This document shows, piece after piece, positions 8,242 to 17,835 of a stretch of DNA of 64,000 nt. The translations under genes and the position numbers were made by a program. The notes beneath the pieces were generated by a model. The model was not told where the DNA came from. It ran no database searches and saw only the letters and a program-made list of their open reading frames with translations. This DNA is from SLRI01 sp964393275 (lineage in GTDB: Bacteria; Pseudomonadota; Alphaproteobacteria; Geminicoccales; Geminicoccaceae): assembly GCA_964393275.1 (NCBI GenBank), contig CAYMTA010000007.1:1-64000 (forward strand). Reading direction: 5' to 3'. Each line of letters opens with the position of its first letter. Positions within the stretch are counted from its first letter, which is position 1.

Positions 8242-9817
8242 GAGGCTCTACAAGGGCCGCATCGCGGCGCCGGGCCTGGCGTTCGGGCCCCTCTGTCATC
8301 TGCCCGATCCGAAGACGGCGCCCGGCCGGCCGGCGGGCAGGCCCGAGGAGGAGCTGGCGCGGCTGACCCGGGCCATCGCCAGGGCCAGGGAGCAGCTTTC
8401 GCTGCTGCTCGCGGAAGGCGAGGAGATGGCGGCGGAGATCCTGGGCTTCCAGCTGGAGATGCTCGACGACCCGGCGCTCGTCGAGGCCGCCTCGGCGCTG
8501 ATTGCCGAGGGGGGGCCGGCAGCGGAGGCGTGGCGGCTGGGCCTGGCCCCGCAGGTCGACCACTTCGTCAGCGACGAGGATCCCTATTTCCGCGCCCGCG
8601 CCGCTGATCTCGAGGATCTGCGCGATCGGGTGCTGGCGGCGCTGGCTGGCGGCGACGGACCGGCCGCAACGCCGCCCTCGGGGGCGATCGTCGTCGCCGC
8701 CGATCTGACACCTTCCCGCTTTCTGGGATTCGACTGGGCCGCCCTCGGCGGTGCGGCGCTCGGCGCCGGCAGTGCCGCGAGCCACGTCGCCATGCTCGCC
8801 CGTGCCCGGGGCATCCCGCTCCTGACCGGCCTCGGCCCCGTCGAGGCCGTCCCGGCCATGGCCGTGCTCGATGCCAGGGATGGCATTCTCGTCGTCGCGC
8901 CGGAGCCGTCGACCGAGCGCCGCTACCGGGACCGGATCAGGGTCGACCGCGAGGAGATGCAGGCCGCGGCCCGGATCGTGGCGAGCCCGGCGCGCACCGC
9001 CACCGGCCGGCCGATCACCGTCATGGTCAATGTCGACGACCCCGACGCGGTGCCGGACGACCTGCTTCGCGCCAGCGACGGCGTCGGCCTCCTGCGGACC
9101 GAGTTCCTGTTCATCGGCAGGTCGACCCGGCCCGACGAGGCGACGCAGCACCGCATCTATGCCCGCCTGCTGCAACGCCTGGGCGGCCGGCCGCTGATCC
9201 TGCGCACGCTCGACATCGGCGGCGACAAGCCGCTTTCGGGCCTCGTCCTGCCGCCCGAGACCAATCCCTTTCTCGGCCTGCGCGGGCTCCGGCTCAGCCT
9301 CGACCAGCCGGACTTCTTCCGGCCCCAGATCCGGGCCGCCCTGCGCGCGGCGGCAACGGGCCCGCTTTCGATCATGCTGCCCATGGTCAGCCGTGCCGCC
9401 GAGGTCGGCGAGGCGCGCTCGATCATCGAGGCGGAGGCCCGGGCCCTCGGCCTCGGCATCCCGCCCGTCGGCATCATGGTCGAGACGCCGGCCGCGGCCC
9501 TCGCCCTCGACACCATGCCCATCGATTTCGCCTCGATCGGCTCGAACGACCTCACCCAGTACGTGATGGCCGCCTCGCGCGACGGCGGCGGGCGCGTCGC
9601 CGAGCTCAACGACCCGCTCGATCCGGCGGTGCTCCGCCTCATCCGCCTGGTCGTGGAGGCTGCCCGGGCCCGCCAGCTGCCGCTCTCGCTCTGCGGCGAC
9701 ATGGCCAGCGAGCGGGCCGGGCTCGAGGCGCTGCTCGAGGCCGGCATCGATCGGCTCTCGGTGGCGCCCGCCGCCCTCGGTCGCGTCAAGCTCTGGATCG
9801 CCGAATGCGGAGGATGA
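8234..9817 (+). CDS. ptsP: PTS enzyme I (phosphoenolpyruvate-protein phosphotransferase)
   Basis: The 527-residue enzyme I transfers phosphate from PEP to HPr. The N-terminal phospho-histidine domain has GAGSAASHVAMLARARGIP, with His184 as the phosphorylated residue. The PEP-binding barrel shows LLRTEFLFI and RTLDIGGDKPL, and the catalytic cysteine lies in LSLCGDMASE (Cys487). It is about 50 residues shorter than E. coli EI, mostly through shorter loops in the HPr-binding region, and has no GAF domain, so it is neither classic PtsI nor PtsP(Ntr); the symbol is only indicative. The start overlaps HPr by 8 bases. With DhaM and HPr it forms a complete three-step phosphorelay that has no sugar permease in the window. 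Confidence 0.9.
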   Translation: MAERLYKGRIAAPGLAFGPLCHLPDPKTAPGRPAGRPEEELARLTRAIARAREQLSLLLAEGEEMAAEILGFQLEMLDDPALVEAASALIAEGGPAAEAWRLGLAPQVDHFVSDEDPYFRARAADLEDLRDRVLAALAGGDGPAATPPSGAIVVAADLTPSRFLGFDWAALGGAALGAGSAASHVAMLARARGIPLLTGLGPVEAVPAMAVLDARDGILVVAPEPSTERRYRDRIRVDREEMQAAARIVASPARTATGRPITVMVNVDDPDAVPDDLLRASDGVGLLRTEFLFIGRSTRPDEATQHRIYARLLQRLGGRPLILRTLDIGGDKPLSGLVLPPETNPFLGLRGLRLSLDQPDFFRPQIRAALRAAATGPLSIMLPMVSRAAEVGEARSIIEAEARALGLGIPPVGIMVETPAAALALDTMPIDFASIGSNDLTQYVMAASRDGGGRVAELNDPLDPAVLRLIRLVVEAARARQLPLSLCGDMASERAGLEALLEAGIDRLSVAPAALGRVKLWIAECGG

Positions 9818-9869
9818 TCCCGGCCCACTCACCCAAGAGAAGACCCCAACCCCACAGAGGAGATGTCCG

Positions 9870-10277
9870 ATGACGACCACCAATCGCTGGCGCCGGGTGC
9901 TCGCCGGCTTCGCCATCGTCCTGGTCCTGGCCGCGACGCTGCCGGTGCGCCAGGCCATGGCCGGCCTCGTGCCGACCGACCGCGTGCTCGCCGAGACCTA
10001 CGGCGACGCGGACACCAGAGCACGGGTCGAGACGTTCCTCGGCCGCGAGGACGTGCAGGCCCAGCTCACGGCACTCGGCGTCGATCCGGCCGAGGCCCGG
10101 GCCAGGGTCGCGGCGCTGAGCCAGGCGGAGGTCGACGCCATCGCCGGCAAGATCGACACGCTGCCCGCGGGCCAGGGCTTCCTCGTGACCTTCGCCCTCA
10201 TCGCCGGCATCATCTTCATCATCTTCGTCATCACCGACATCGCCGGCATCACGAACGTCTTCACGTTCGTCAAATGA
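9870..10277 (+). CDS. PA2779 family protein
   Basis: The 135-residue protein has an N-terminal signal or membrane segment (about 11-32), a short conserved middle region with DRVLAETYG and REDVQAQLTALGVDPAEA (about 38-75), and a C-terminal hydrophobic helix (about 107-127) rich in Ile and Phe. This pattern matches the uncharacterised PA2779 family named after Pseudomonas aeruginosa. AGAGGAG lies 7 bases before the ATG. It precedes the PA2778-type peptidase gene by 22 bases, the usual pairing for this family, which points to a joint envelope function. The role is unknown. Confidence 0.8.
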   Translation: MTTTNRWRRVLAGFAIVLVLAATLPVRQAMAGLVPTDRVLAETYGDADTRARVETFLGREDVQAQLTALGVDPAEARARVAALSQAEVDAIAGKIDTLPAGQGFLVTFALIAGIIFIIFVITDIAGITNVFTFVK

Positions 10278-10299
10278 GGCGCTGACGCAAGGTCATGAG

Positions 10300-11217
10300 A
10301 TGAGGTGCGGCCTGCGGCGGGCTTCCGCACTCTGCCTCCTGGCGGTGCTGCTCGCCGGCTGCGCCTCCTTCTCCGGCCCCGATCCGGGAGTCGACCCGGC
10401 CGTGGCGGCGCTGCCCGCTGCGGCCGCCGTCCCGGACGTGCCGTTCTTCGCCCAGGAGGATCTCTATTGCGGGCCGGCGGCTCTCGCCATGGCGGTCGCC
10501 TGGACGGGCCTCGACGTGACCCAGGACGAGGTGGCGCCGCTCGTCTACACGCCCGGGCGAAGCGGCACGCTGGCGAGCGATCTCGTCACCGGCGCGCGGC
10601 GCATGGGCCGGCTCGCCGTGCCCGTCACCACGCTCGAGGCGTTGCTGGCCGAGGTCGCCGCCGGCCATCCCGTCATCGTCTTCCAGAACCTGGGGCTCGG
10701 CTGGTGGCCGGTCTGGCATTTCGCCGTGGTGACCGGTTACGACCTCTTCGACGACCGGCTGATCCTGCATTCGGGAACCACCGCCGACCTCGCCCTCGAC
10801 CGGGCCCTTTTCGAGCGGACCTGGGCGCGGGCCGACAATTGGGGGCTGGTGGTGCTGCCGCCCGACCGGCTGCCGGCCAGCGCCGACGAGCGGGCGGTGC
10901 TCGAGGCGGCGGTCGCCCTCGAGCGGGCCGGGCAGCCGGCGGCCGCGTACGAGGCCTATCGGGCGGCGCTCGATCGCTGGCCCGAGAGCCTGCCGGGCTG
11001 GATCGGCCTCGGCAACACGGCCTACGCGATGGGCGATCTCGCCCGGTCGGAGGCCGCCTTCGACGCGGCGACCCGGCTCTTTCCGAACCAGCCCGCCGGC
11101 TGGCAGAACTTGGCCGTCGTCCGCGAGAGCCGGGGCGACCTCGCCGGCGCCGCCGAGGCGGCGGACCGTGCGGCCCGGCTGCAGCCCGAGCGGCCGCCGG
11201 CCGCCGGCCCCGGGTGA
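10300..11217 (+). CDS. PA2778 family cysteine peptidase (C39-like lipoprotein with TPR)
   Basis: This 305-residue protein has a lipoprotein signal with lipobox LAGC (Cys21). A C39-like papain-fold domain follows, with the catalytic cysteine in LYCGPAAL (Cys57) and the catalytic histidine in PVWHFAVVTGYD (His140) followed by the expected acidic residue. From about residue 200 it carries tetratricopeptide-like helices (GQPAAAYEAYRAALDRWPES, GDLARSEAAFDAATRLFP, GDLAGAAEAADRAARL). It would sit on the periplasmic face of a membrane. It is paired with the PA2779-type membrane protein upstream. Substrates of this family are not known to me; C39 relatives process leader peptides, but no bacteriocin-like precursor is evident nearby. 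Confidence 0.82.
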   Translation: MRCGLRRASALCLLAVLLAGCASFSGPDPGVDPAVAALPAAAAVPDVPFFAQEDLYCGPAALAMAVAWTGLDVTQDEVAPLVYTPGRSGTLASDLVTGARRMGRLAVPVTTLEALLAEVAAGHPVIVFQNLGLGWWPVWHFAVVTGYDLFDDRLILHSGTTADLALDRALFERTWARADNWGLVVLPPDRLPASADERAVLEAAVALERAGQPAAAYEAYRAALDRWPESLPGWIGLGNTAYAMGDLARSEAAFDAATRLFPNQPAGWQNLAVVRESRGDLAGAAEAADRAARLQPERPPAAGPG

Positions 11218-11228
11218 CCCGGGCAGCC

Positions 11229-12319
<1,091 letters not shown>

Positions 12320-12320
<1 letters not shown>

Positions 12321-13240
12321 TGTCCTCGAGCGCCCCCGCCACCGAGAGAGGTGCGGAGCGCCAGCGGGTCCGCCGCAACTGGCTGCTCTCGGCACCGGCG
12401 CTCCTCCTGCTGCTGATCGGCGCCTCCGGGCCGCTCCTGATCGTCCTGGTCTATTCCTTCCTCGAGCCCGGCGACTATTCCGGCGTCATCTGGAGGTTCT
12501 CGCCGCTCGCCTGGTTCGAGATCTTCCTCAAGCGCGACATCTTCGACGGCACCCTCGGCGTCGCCGACGCGCATCTCACCATCTTCTGGCGCTCGGTGCG
12601 CCTCTCGCTCCTGACCACGATCATCACCGTCCTCCTGGGCTTCCCGACCGCCTGGTTCATCGCCACCCGGCCGAGAAGCCAGCGGACCCTCTGGCTCTTC
12701 CTCATCACCATCCCCTTCTGGACCAACCTCCTGATTCGCACCTTCGCCATCATGGAGGTGATCAGGAACCAGGGGGTGCTGAACACAACCTTGCTCAAGG
12801 CGGGGCTGATCGCCGAGCCGATCCAGATCCTCTACACCGACACCGCCGTCCTGATCGGCATGGCCTATGTCTATCTGCCGCTCATGGTGCTGCCGCTCTA
12901 TGCCGCCATCGACCGCTTCGACTTCCGCCTCGCCGAGGCCGGCTACGACCTCTACGCCTCGCGGCTGCAGGTGCTGCGCCGGGTGATCCTGCCGCTCATC
13001 CGCCCTGGCCTGATCGCGGGCTCGATCCTCGTCTTCGTGCCGTCGCTCGGCGCCTACGTCACGCCCCGCGTGCTCGGCGGCGGCAAGAACATGATGATCG
13101 GCAACTTCATCGAGCTGCAGTTCGGCCAGGGCCGGAACTGGCCGCTGGGTGCCGCCCTCTCCATGCTGCTCCTGCTGATCGTCATGGCGGCCCTCCTGCT
13201 CTACGTGCGCGTCTCGAGCGCCGAGCGGCGGCATGACTGA
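12320..13240 (+). CDS. potB: Polyamine-type ABC transporter permease (PotB-like)
   Basis: This 306-residue inner-membrane protein has an N-terminal helix at about 21-40 and five further helices. The conserved EAA loop that contacts the ATPase is EAGYDLYASRLQVLRRVILP (about 210-229). The stretch FLITIPFWTNLLIRTFA near 131-147 is typical of the PotB subfamily. The ATG overlaps the potA stop, and the gene itself overlaps potC by 8 bases. Confidence 0.92.
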
Positions 13241-14039
13241 GCGCCGTGCCTTCTCCGTCACCCGGCTGCCCGGCTTCACCGCCATCGCCCTGCTCACCTT
13301 CGTGCTGCTCTACGCGCCGATCGTCACCCTCGTCGCCTATTCCTTCAACGGCTCGGAATCGATAGCTCTCTGGGGCGGCTTCTCCTGGCGCTGGTATGGC
13401 ATCGCCTGGCAGAACACCGCCGTGCAGGAGGCCACGGTCCGCTCGCTGGTCATCGCCGCCTTCGCCTCGACCATCGCCGGCACCGTCGCCACGCTGGCGG
13501 CTCTCGGCACCACCCGCACCGACCGCTTCAGGGGCCAGACGCTGATCTACGCCATGGTGAACCAGCCGCTGATGGTGCCGGAGATCGTCACCGCGGTGGC
13601 GCTGCTCATCTTCTTCTCCGGCATCAAGATCGCCACGGGCTATGCCGGCCTGGGCTACCTGATCCTGGCCCATTCGGCGTTCTGCGTGCCCTTCGCCTAC
13701 CTGCCGATCCGCGCCCGGCTCGAAGGCATGGACCTGTCGCTGGAGACGGCGGCAGCCGACCTCTACGCCGACCGCTTCCAGACCTTTCGCCATGTGACCC
13801 TGCCCCTGATGGCGCCCGGGATCGTCGCCGGCACCATGCTCGCCTTCATCATCTCGCTCGACGACGTGGTGATCACCGAGTTTGTCAAATCGGCCGGACA
13901 GGATACGCTGCCCACCTACCTGCTCGGCCAGCTTCGCCGCGCGGTGACACCGGAGGTCAACGCGATCTCGACGGCGCTCCTGGCGCTCACCGTCCTGCTG
14001 CTGACCTTCTTCTTCCTCTTGACCCGAAAGCGGGGCTGA
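13233..14039 (+). CDS. potC: Polyamine-type ABC transporter permease (PotC-like)
   Basis: This is the second permease of the importer, 268 residues with six predicted helices. It starts with the typical PotC opening (LLYAPIVTLVAYSFNGSES, about 27-45) and has the EAA loop ETAAADLYADRFQTFRHVTL near 170-189. LDDVVITEFV at about 209-218 is a strong PotC subfamily marker. It pairs with PotB to form the membrane channel. Confidence 0.92.
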   Translation: MTERRAFSVTRLPGFTAIALLTFVLLYAPIVTLVAYSFNGSESIALWGGFSWRWYGIAWQNTAVQEATVRSLVIAAFASTIAGTVATLAALGTTRTDRFRGQTLIYAMVNQPLMVPEIVTAVALLIFFSGIKIATGYAGLGYLILAHSAFCVPFAYLPIRARLEGMDLSLETAAADLYADRFQTFRHVTLPLMAPGIVAGTMLAFIISLDDVVITEFVKSAGQDTLPTYLLGQLRRAVTPEVNAISTALLALTVLLLTFFFLLTRKRG

Positions 14040-14066
14040 CCCGCCAGCTCAAAAAAGGAGAGACCG

Positions 14067-15095
14067 ATGCGGAGGCTGACCGGACTGCTCGCGACCGCCC
14101 TGATTCTGGGTGCCGGGACCGCCCGGGCCGAGGGCGAGCTCAACATCTTCAACTGGGGCAACTACACGAGCCCCGAGCTGATCAAGAAGTTCGAGGACCA
14201 GTACGACGTCAAGGTGACGATCACCGACTACGACAGCAACACGACGGCGCTGACCAAGATCGAGGCCGGCGGCCACGGCTTCGACATCGTCGTGCCGTCC
14301 TCCAACTCCGTGCCGATCTTCATCGAGAAGGGCCTGCTCCTGGAGAGCCGCCCCGACCAGATGGAGAACTTCAAGAACGTCGGCGAGCGGTGGCGCGACG
14401 TCCCCTGGGATCCCGGCCGCCACTACACGGTGCCCTGGCAGTGGGGCACCACCGGCGTCGCGGTCAACAGAAGCGCCTATGCCGGCGATCCGAACACCTC
14501 GGCCATCTTCCTCGATCCGCCCGAGGAGCTGATCGGCAAGGTCAATGTCGTGCCGGAGATGGCCGACGTGATGGGGCTTTCGATCCTCTATGTCGGCGGC
14601 GAGCCCTGCACGCAGGACCTCGAGGTGCTGCGCAAGGTCCGGGACACGCTGGTCGCCGCCAAACCCAAATGGATGTCGATGGACTACGGCATGACCGAGA
14701 AGCTCTCGAACAACGACGTCATGGCCTCGGTCAACTGGAACGGCTCGACCTTCAGGGCCCGCCTCAACAACCCGGACATCGTCTACGGCTACCCGCAGGA
14801 GGGCTATGTCGTCTGGATGGATTCGGCCGCCATCCTCGCCGACGCGAGGAACGTCGAGAACGCGAAGCTCTTCTTGAACTTCATCATGGAGCCCGAGAAC
14901 GCCGCCATGATCTCGGCCTTCGCCCGCTACGCCAACGGCATCGACGGCTCGGAGCCCTTCATGCCCGAGGACATGCAGACCGCACCGGAGATCGTGGTGC
15001 CCGCCGAGCTCGCCGACGCCGGCGTCTTCCTGCCGACCTGCCCGCCGGAAGCGCAGAAGCTCTACACGGCGATCTGGACCGAGCTGCAGAAGTAG
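14067..15095 (+). CDS. potD: Polyamine-type ABC transporter substrate-binding protein
   Basis: This is the periplasmic receptor of the importer, 342 residues. A Sec signal peptide covers about residues 1-21 (cleavage after TARA). The mature protein begins GELNIFNWGNYTSPELIKKF, the classic PotD/PotF opening with the Trp/Tyr pair that helps box the polyamine. WQWGTTGVAVN near 126-136 is another family landmark. AAGGAG lies 6 bases before the ATG. Being last in the operon with the strongest ribosome site fits the usual excess of binding protein. A hairpin follows 18 bases after the stop. Confidence 0.93.
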   Translation: MRRLTGLLATALILGAGTARAEGELNIFNWGNYTSPELIKKFEDQYDVKVTITDYDSNTTALTKIEAGGHGFDIVVPSSNSVPIFIEKGLLLESRPDQMENFKNVGERWRDVPWDPGRHYTVPWQWGTTGVAVNRSAYAGDPNTSAIFLDPPEELIGKVNVVPEMADVMGLSILYVGGEPCTQDLEVLRKVRDTLVAAKPKWMSMDYGMTEKLSNNDVMASVNWNGSTFRARLNNPDIVYGYPQEGYVVWMDSAAILADARNVENAKLFLNFIMEPENAAMISAFARYANGIDGSEPFMPEDMQTAPEIVVPAELADAGVFLPTCPPEAQKLYTAIWTELQK

Positions 15096-15112
15096 CCCCA
15101 GCGGTCCGGCGG

Positions 15113-15143
15113 ACAAGGCAAGGGGCGCCTTGTGCCCCTTGCC
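15113..15143 (+). terminator. Terminator-like hairpin after potD with a competing alternative stem
   Basis: GGCAAGGGGC (15117-15126) and GCCCCTTGCC (15134-15143) form a perfect 10-base-pair stem with a 7-base loop. The loop sequence GCCTTGT (15127-15133) can instead pair with ACAAGGC (15113-15119), giving a mutually exclusive upstream hairpin. There is no U tract afterwards, so it may act as a Rho-assisted terminator or an RNA-stabilising 3' hairpin. Confidence 0.6.
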
Positions 15144-15231
15144 GGTCCTGGCGATCACGGGGCGGTTGTGATGGAGGATCCGGGGAGGCCGGCCCCTTGG
15201 TCCCTCGATCGTCCTGGCCCATGTCTTCTCC

Positions 15232-16233
15232 ATGGCGTCACCGTTCCTCCTGCCGATGGCCGAAGGGCTGTATTGCCCGGAAGGCGATTTCTTCATCGAC
15301 CCGGTTCGGCCGGTCGACCGCGCGCTGATCACGCACGGTCACGCCGATCATGCGCGGGCCGGTCACCGAGCCGTGCTTGCCACGGCCGAGACGCTCGACA
15401 TCATGGCGATCCGCCATGGGCCCGACTTTGCAAGGGAGACGCAGGCCGCGGACGGCGAATGGCTCTCGCTCGGCAGGTGCCGCGTGCGCTTCGTGCCGGC
15501 GGGCCATATCCTCGGCTCGGCGCAGATCGTGGTGGAGGTGGGCGGCCTGCGCGTCGTCGCGGGCGGGGACTACAAGCGGGGCCCCGATCCGACCTGTGCG
15601 GCGTTCGAGCTCGTCCCGTGCGACATCTTCATCAGCGAGGCGACGTTCGGCCTGCCCGTCTTCCGCCACCCGCCGGCCCGCGAGGAGATCGGCAAGCTCA
15701 TCGCCTCGATCGGCGCGAATGCCGACCGCACCCATCTGATCGGCGCCTACGCGCTCGGCAAGGCGCAGCGTGTCATCCGGCTTCTGCGTGACGCCGGCTA
15801 CGACGCGCCGATCTTCCTGCATGGCGCGCTCCTGCACCTCTGCGACTACTATCGATCGCGGGGCGTGGATCTTGGAACGCTGCTTCCCGCCACCGTCGAT
15901 GCGCGGCGGGACGCCTTTGCGGGTCAGGTGGTGATCGGTCCGCCATCCAGCTTCGGAACGTCCTGGGCCAGACGCTTCGCCGATCCCCTGATCGGCTTCG
16001 CCTCCGGCTGGATGGGGGTTCGCCAGCGCATCCGGCAACGCGGCGTGGAGCTGCCCCTCGTCATATCCGACCATTCCGACTGGCCGGAGCTCACCCGGAC
16101 GATCGAGGATGTCGGTGCCGGAGAGATCTGGGTGACCCATGGCCAGGAAGAGGCCCTGGTGCGGTGGTGCGAGCTGCACGGCATCAGGGCGAGACCGCTG
16201 CACCTGGTCGGCTACGAGGACGAGCCGGAATGA
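15232..16233 (+). CDS. Ligase-associated DNA damage response exonuclease (beta-CASP)
   Basis: This 333-residue metallo-beta-lactamase/beta-CASP nuclease resembles mRNA 3'-end processing factors and belongs to the family genetically tied to ATP-dependent DNA ligases in proteobacteria. The metal motif HGHADHARAGH is at residues 35-45. Further metal ligands are expected in PAGHILGSAQ (about 87-96) and GGDYKRGPD (about 112-120). The C-terminal SDHSDW (about 281-286) and WVTHG (about 301-305) complete the beta-CASP site. It ends inside the first codon of the ligase gene (ATGA overlap), so the two are co-translated. A DNA end-processing role before ligation is the family inference. Confidence 0.88.
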   Translation: MASPFLLPMAEGLYCPEGDFFIDPVRPVDRALITHGHADHARAGHRAVLATAETLDIMAIRHGPDFARETQAADGEWLSLGRCRVRFVPAGHILGSAQIVVEVGGLRVVAGGDYKRGPDPTCAAFELVPCDIFISEATFGLPVFRHPPAREEIGKLIASIGANADRTHLIGAYALGKAQRVIRLLRDAGYDAPIFLHGALLHLCDYYRSRGVDLGTLLPATVDARRDAFAGQVVIGPPSSFGTSWARRFADPLIGFASGWMGVRQRIRQRGVELPLVISDHSDWPELTRTIEDVGAGEIWVTHGQEEALVRWCELHGIRARPLHLVGYEDEPE

Positions 16234-17819
16234 AGGCCTTTGCCGGGCTTCTGGACCAGTTGGTCCTCACGCCCTCGCGCAACGAGAAGATCGCGCTCGT
16301 CCGCCGCTATCTCGGCGCAACGCCGGACCCGGACCGGGGCTACGCGCTGGCGGCGCTGACCGATGACCTGGAGATCCCGGCGGTCAAGCCGGCCCTTCTG
16401 CGGGCACTGGCGGCGGAGCGGGTGGACGAGGTGCTGTTCCGGCTCTCCTACGACTATGTCGGTGACCTTGCGGAGACCATGGCGCTGATCTGGGAGGGGA
16501 AGGGCGAAGGCGAGGACCTGCCCTTGTCGAAGGTCGTGGAGCGGCTGACCTCGACCCGCCGGGGTGCCGCGGCCGCGACCGTGGGCGAGCTCCTCGACCG
16601 GCTCGACGCGTCGTCGCGCTACGCGCTCTTGAAGCTCGTGACGGGCAATCTCCGGACCGGATTCTCCGCGCGTCTGGCCAAGGTGGCGCTGGCGGAGCAC
16701 GGCGGCGTGGACGTGGCCGAGATCGAGGAGCTCTGGCACGGGCTGGCCGCCCCCTACGGCGAGCTTTTCGCCTGGCTGGACGGGCGGGCGCCCAGACCTG
16801 TGAACCTGGCGCGCGGACCGTTTCGCCCGGTGATGCTGGCGACGCCGGTGAGCGTGGGCGAGATGGCAGCGCTCGATCCTTCGGCCTTCGCCGCCGAGTG
16901 GAAATGGGACGGCATCCGGGTGCAGGTGGTCTGCGACCGGGGCGTGCGGCGGCTGTATTCCCGCAGCGGCGACGACATCTCCGCCGCGTTTCCCGATGCG
17001 CTGGAGACGCTCGCCTTCGAAGGCACGCTCGACGGGGAGCTTCTGGTGCGGAAGAAGGGCGGGATCGCGCCGTTCGCGGCACTGCAGCAGCGCCTCAACC
17101 GCAAGGCGGTCGGCAAGGCGATGCTGGCGGACTACCCCGCCTTCGTGCGCGCCTACGACCTGCTGATCGACGCGGGCGACGATCTGCGCCACAGGCCCTT
17201 TCGGGACCGCCGCGCGCGGCTGGAGGCCCTTGCCGCGGCGGAGCGCTCGGACCGGCTCGATCTCTCGCCCCTTCTCCATTTCGAGGCGTGGGACGAGCTC
17301 GCCGCGCTGCGCGACGCGCCGCCCGACCCGGTGATCGAGGGGGTCATGCTGAAGCGGTGGGACAGCGCCTATGTCGCCGGACGGCCGAAGGGCCCGTGGT
17401 TCAAATGGAAGCGCGATCCCTCCGTCATCGACGCGGTTCTCATGTACGCGCAGCGCGGGCATGGCAGGCGGTCGAGCTTCTATTCGGACTACACGTTCGG
17501 CGTCTGGACGGAAGAAGGAACCTTGACGCCTGTCGGCAAGGCCTATTTCGGCTTCACGGACGAGGAATTGCTCCGCATCGATCGCTATGTGCGTGACAAC
17601 ACGACAGGCAGGTTCGGGCCGGTGCGGGCGGTCAGGGCGGAGCCGGAGCATGGTCTGGTGCTGGAGGTCGCGTTCGAGGGGCTGAACCGGTCCAGGCGGC
17701 ACAAATCCGGCATAGCGATGCGCTTTCCGCGCATCTCGCGGCTCAGGTGGGACAAGCGGCCGGCCGAGGCCGACAGGCTCGTGGCGCTCGAATCGCTTCT
17801 TGCGGAAGGCGGCGGCTGA
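16230..17819 (+). CDS. ATP-dependent DNA ligase (cisplatin damage response family)
   Basis: This 529-residue ligase has an N-terminal alpha-helical DNA-binding domain (about 1-200), a nucleotidyltransferase domain, and a C-terminal OB fold. Motif I with the lysine that becomes adenylated is EWKWDGIRVQ (Lys225), close to the canonical KxDG. The motif III region is TLDGELLVR near 268-276, motif IV/V EGVMLKRWDSAYV (about 369-381) and KWKRDPSVIDAV (about 391-402). This subfamily is described as supporting survival of DNA damage rather than replication. It is preceded by its partner exonuclease. The helicase (DEXH) and PdeM-like endonuclease that often complete this four-gene operon are absent; the next gene is convergent. 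Confidence 0.9.
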   Translation: MKAFAGLLDQLVLTPSRNEKIALVRRYLGATPDPDRGYALAALTDDLEIPAVKPALLRALAAERVDEVLFRLSYDYVGDLAETMALIWEGKGEGEDLPLSKVVERLTSTRRGAAAATVGELLDRLDASSRYALLKLVTGNLRTGFSARLAKVALAEHGGVDVAEIEELWHGLAAPYGELFAWLDGRAPRPVNLARGPFRPVMLATPVSVGEMAALDPSAFAAEWKWDGIRVQVVCDRGVRRLYSRSGDDISAAFPDALETLAFEGTLDGELLVRKKGGIAPFAALQQRLNRKAVGKAMLADYPAFVRAYDLLIDAGDDLRHRPFRDRRARLEALAAAERSDRLDLSPLLHFEAWDELAALRDAPPDPVIEGVMLKRWDSAYVAGRPKGPWFKWKRDPSVIDAVLMYAQRGHGRRSSFYSDYTFGVWTEEGTLTPVGKAYFGFTDEELLRIDRYVRDNTTGRFGPVRAVRAEPEHGLVLEVAFEGLNRSRRHKSGIAMRFPRISRLRWDKRPAEADRLVALESLLAEGGG

Positions 17820-17835
17820 CGGGCGGACGGGGCCT

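Noticed and set aside
7574..9817. Calling the PTS genes a dihydroxyacetone kinase operon
   Set aside because: No DhaK or DhaL sequence is present in the window, so the kinase function cannot be claimed.
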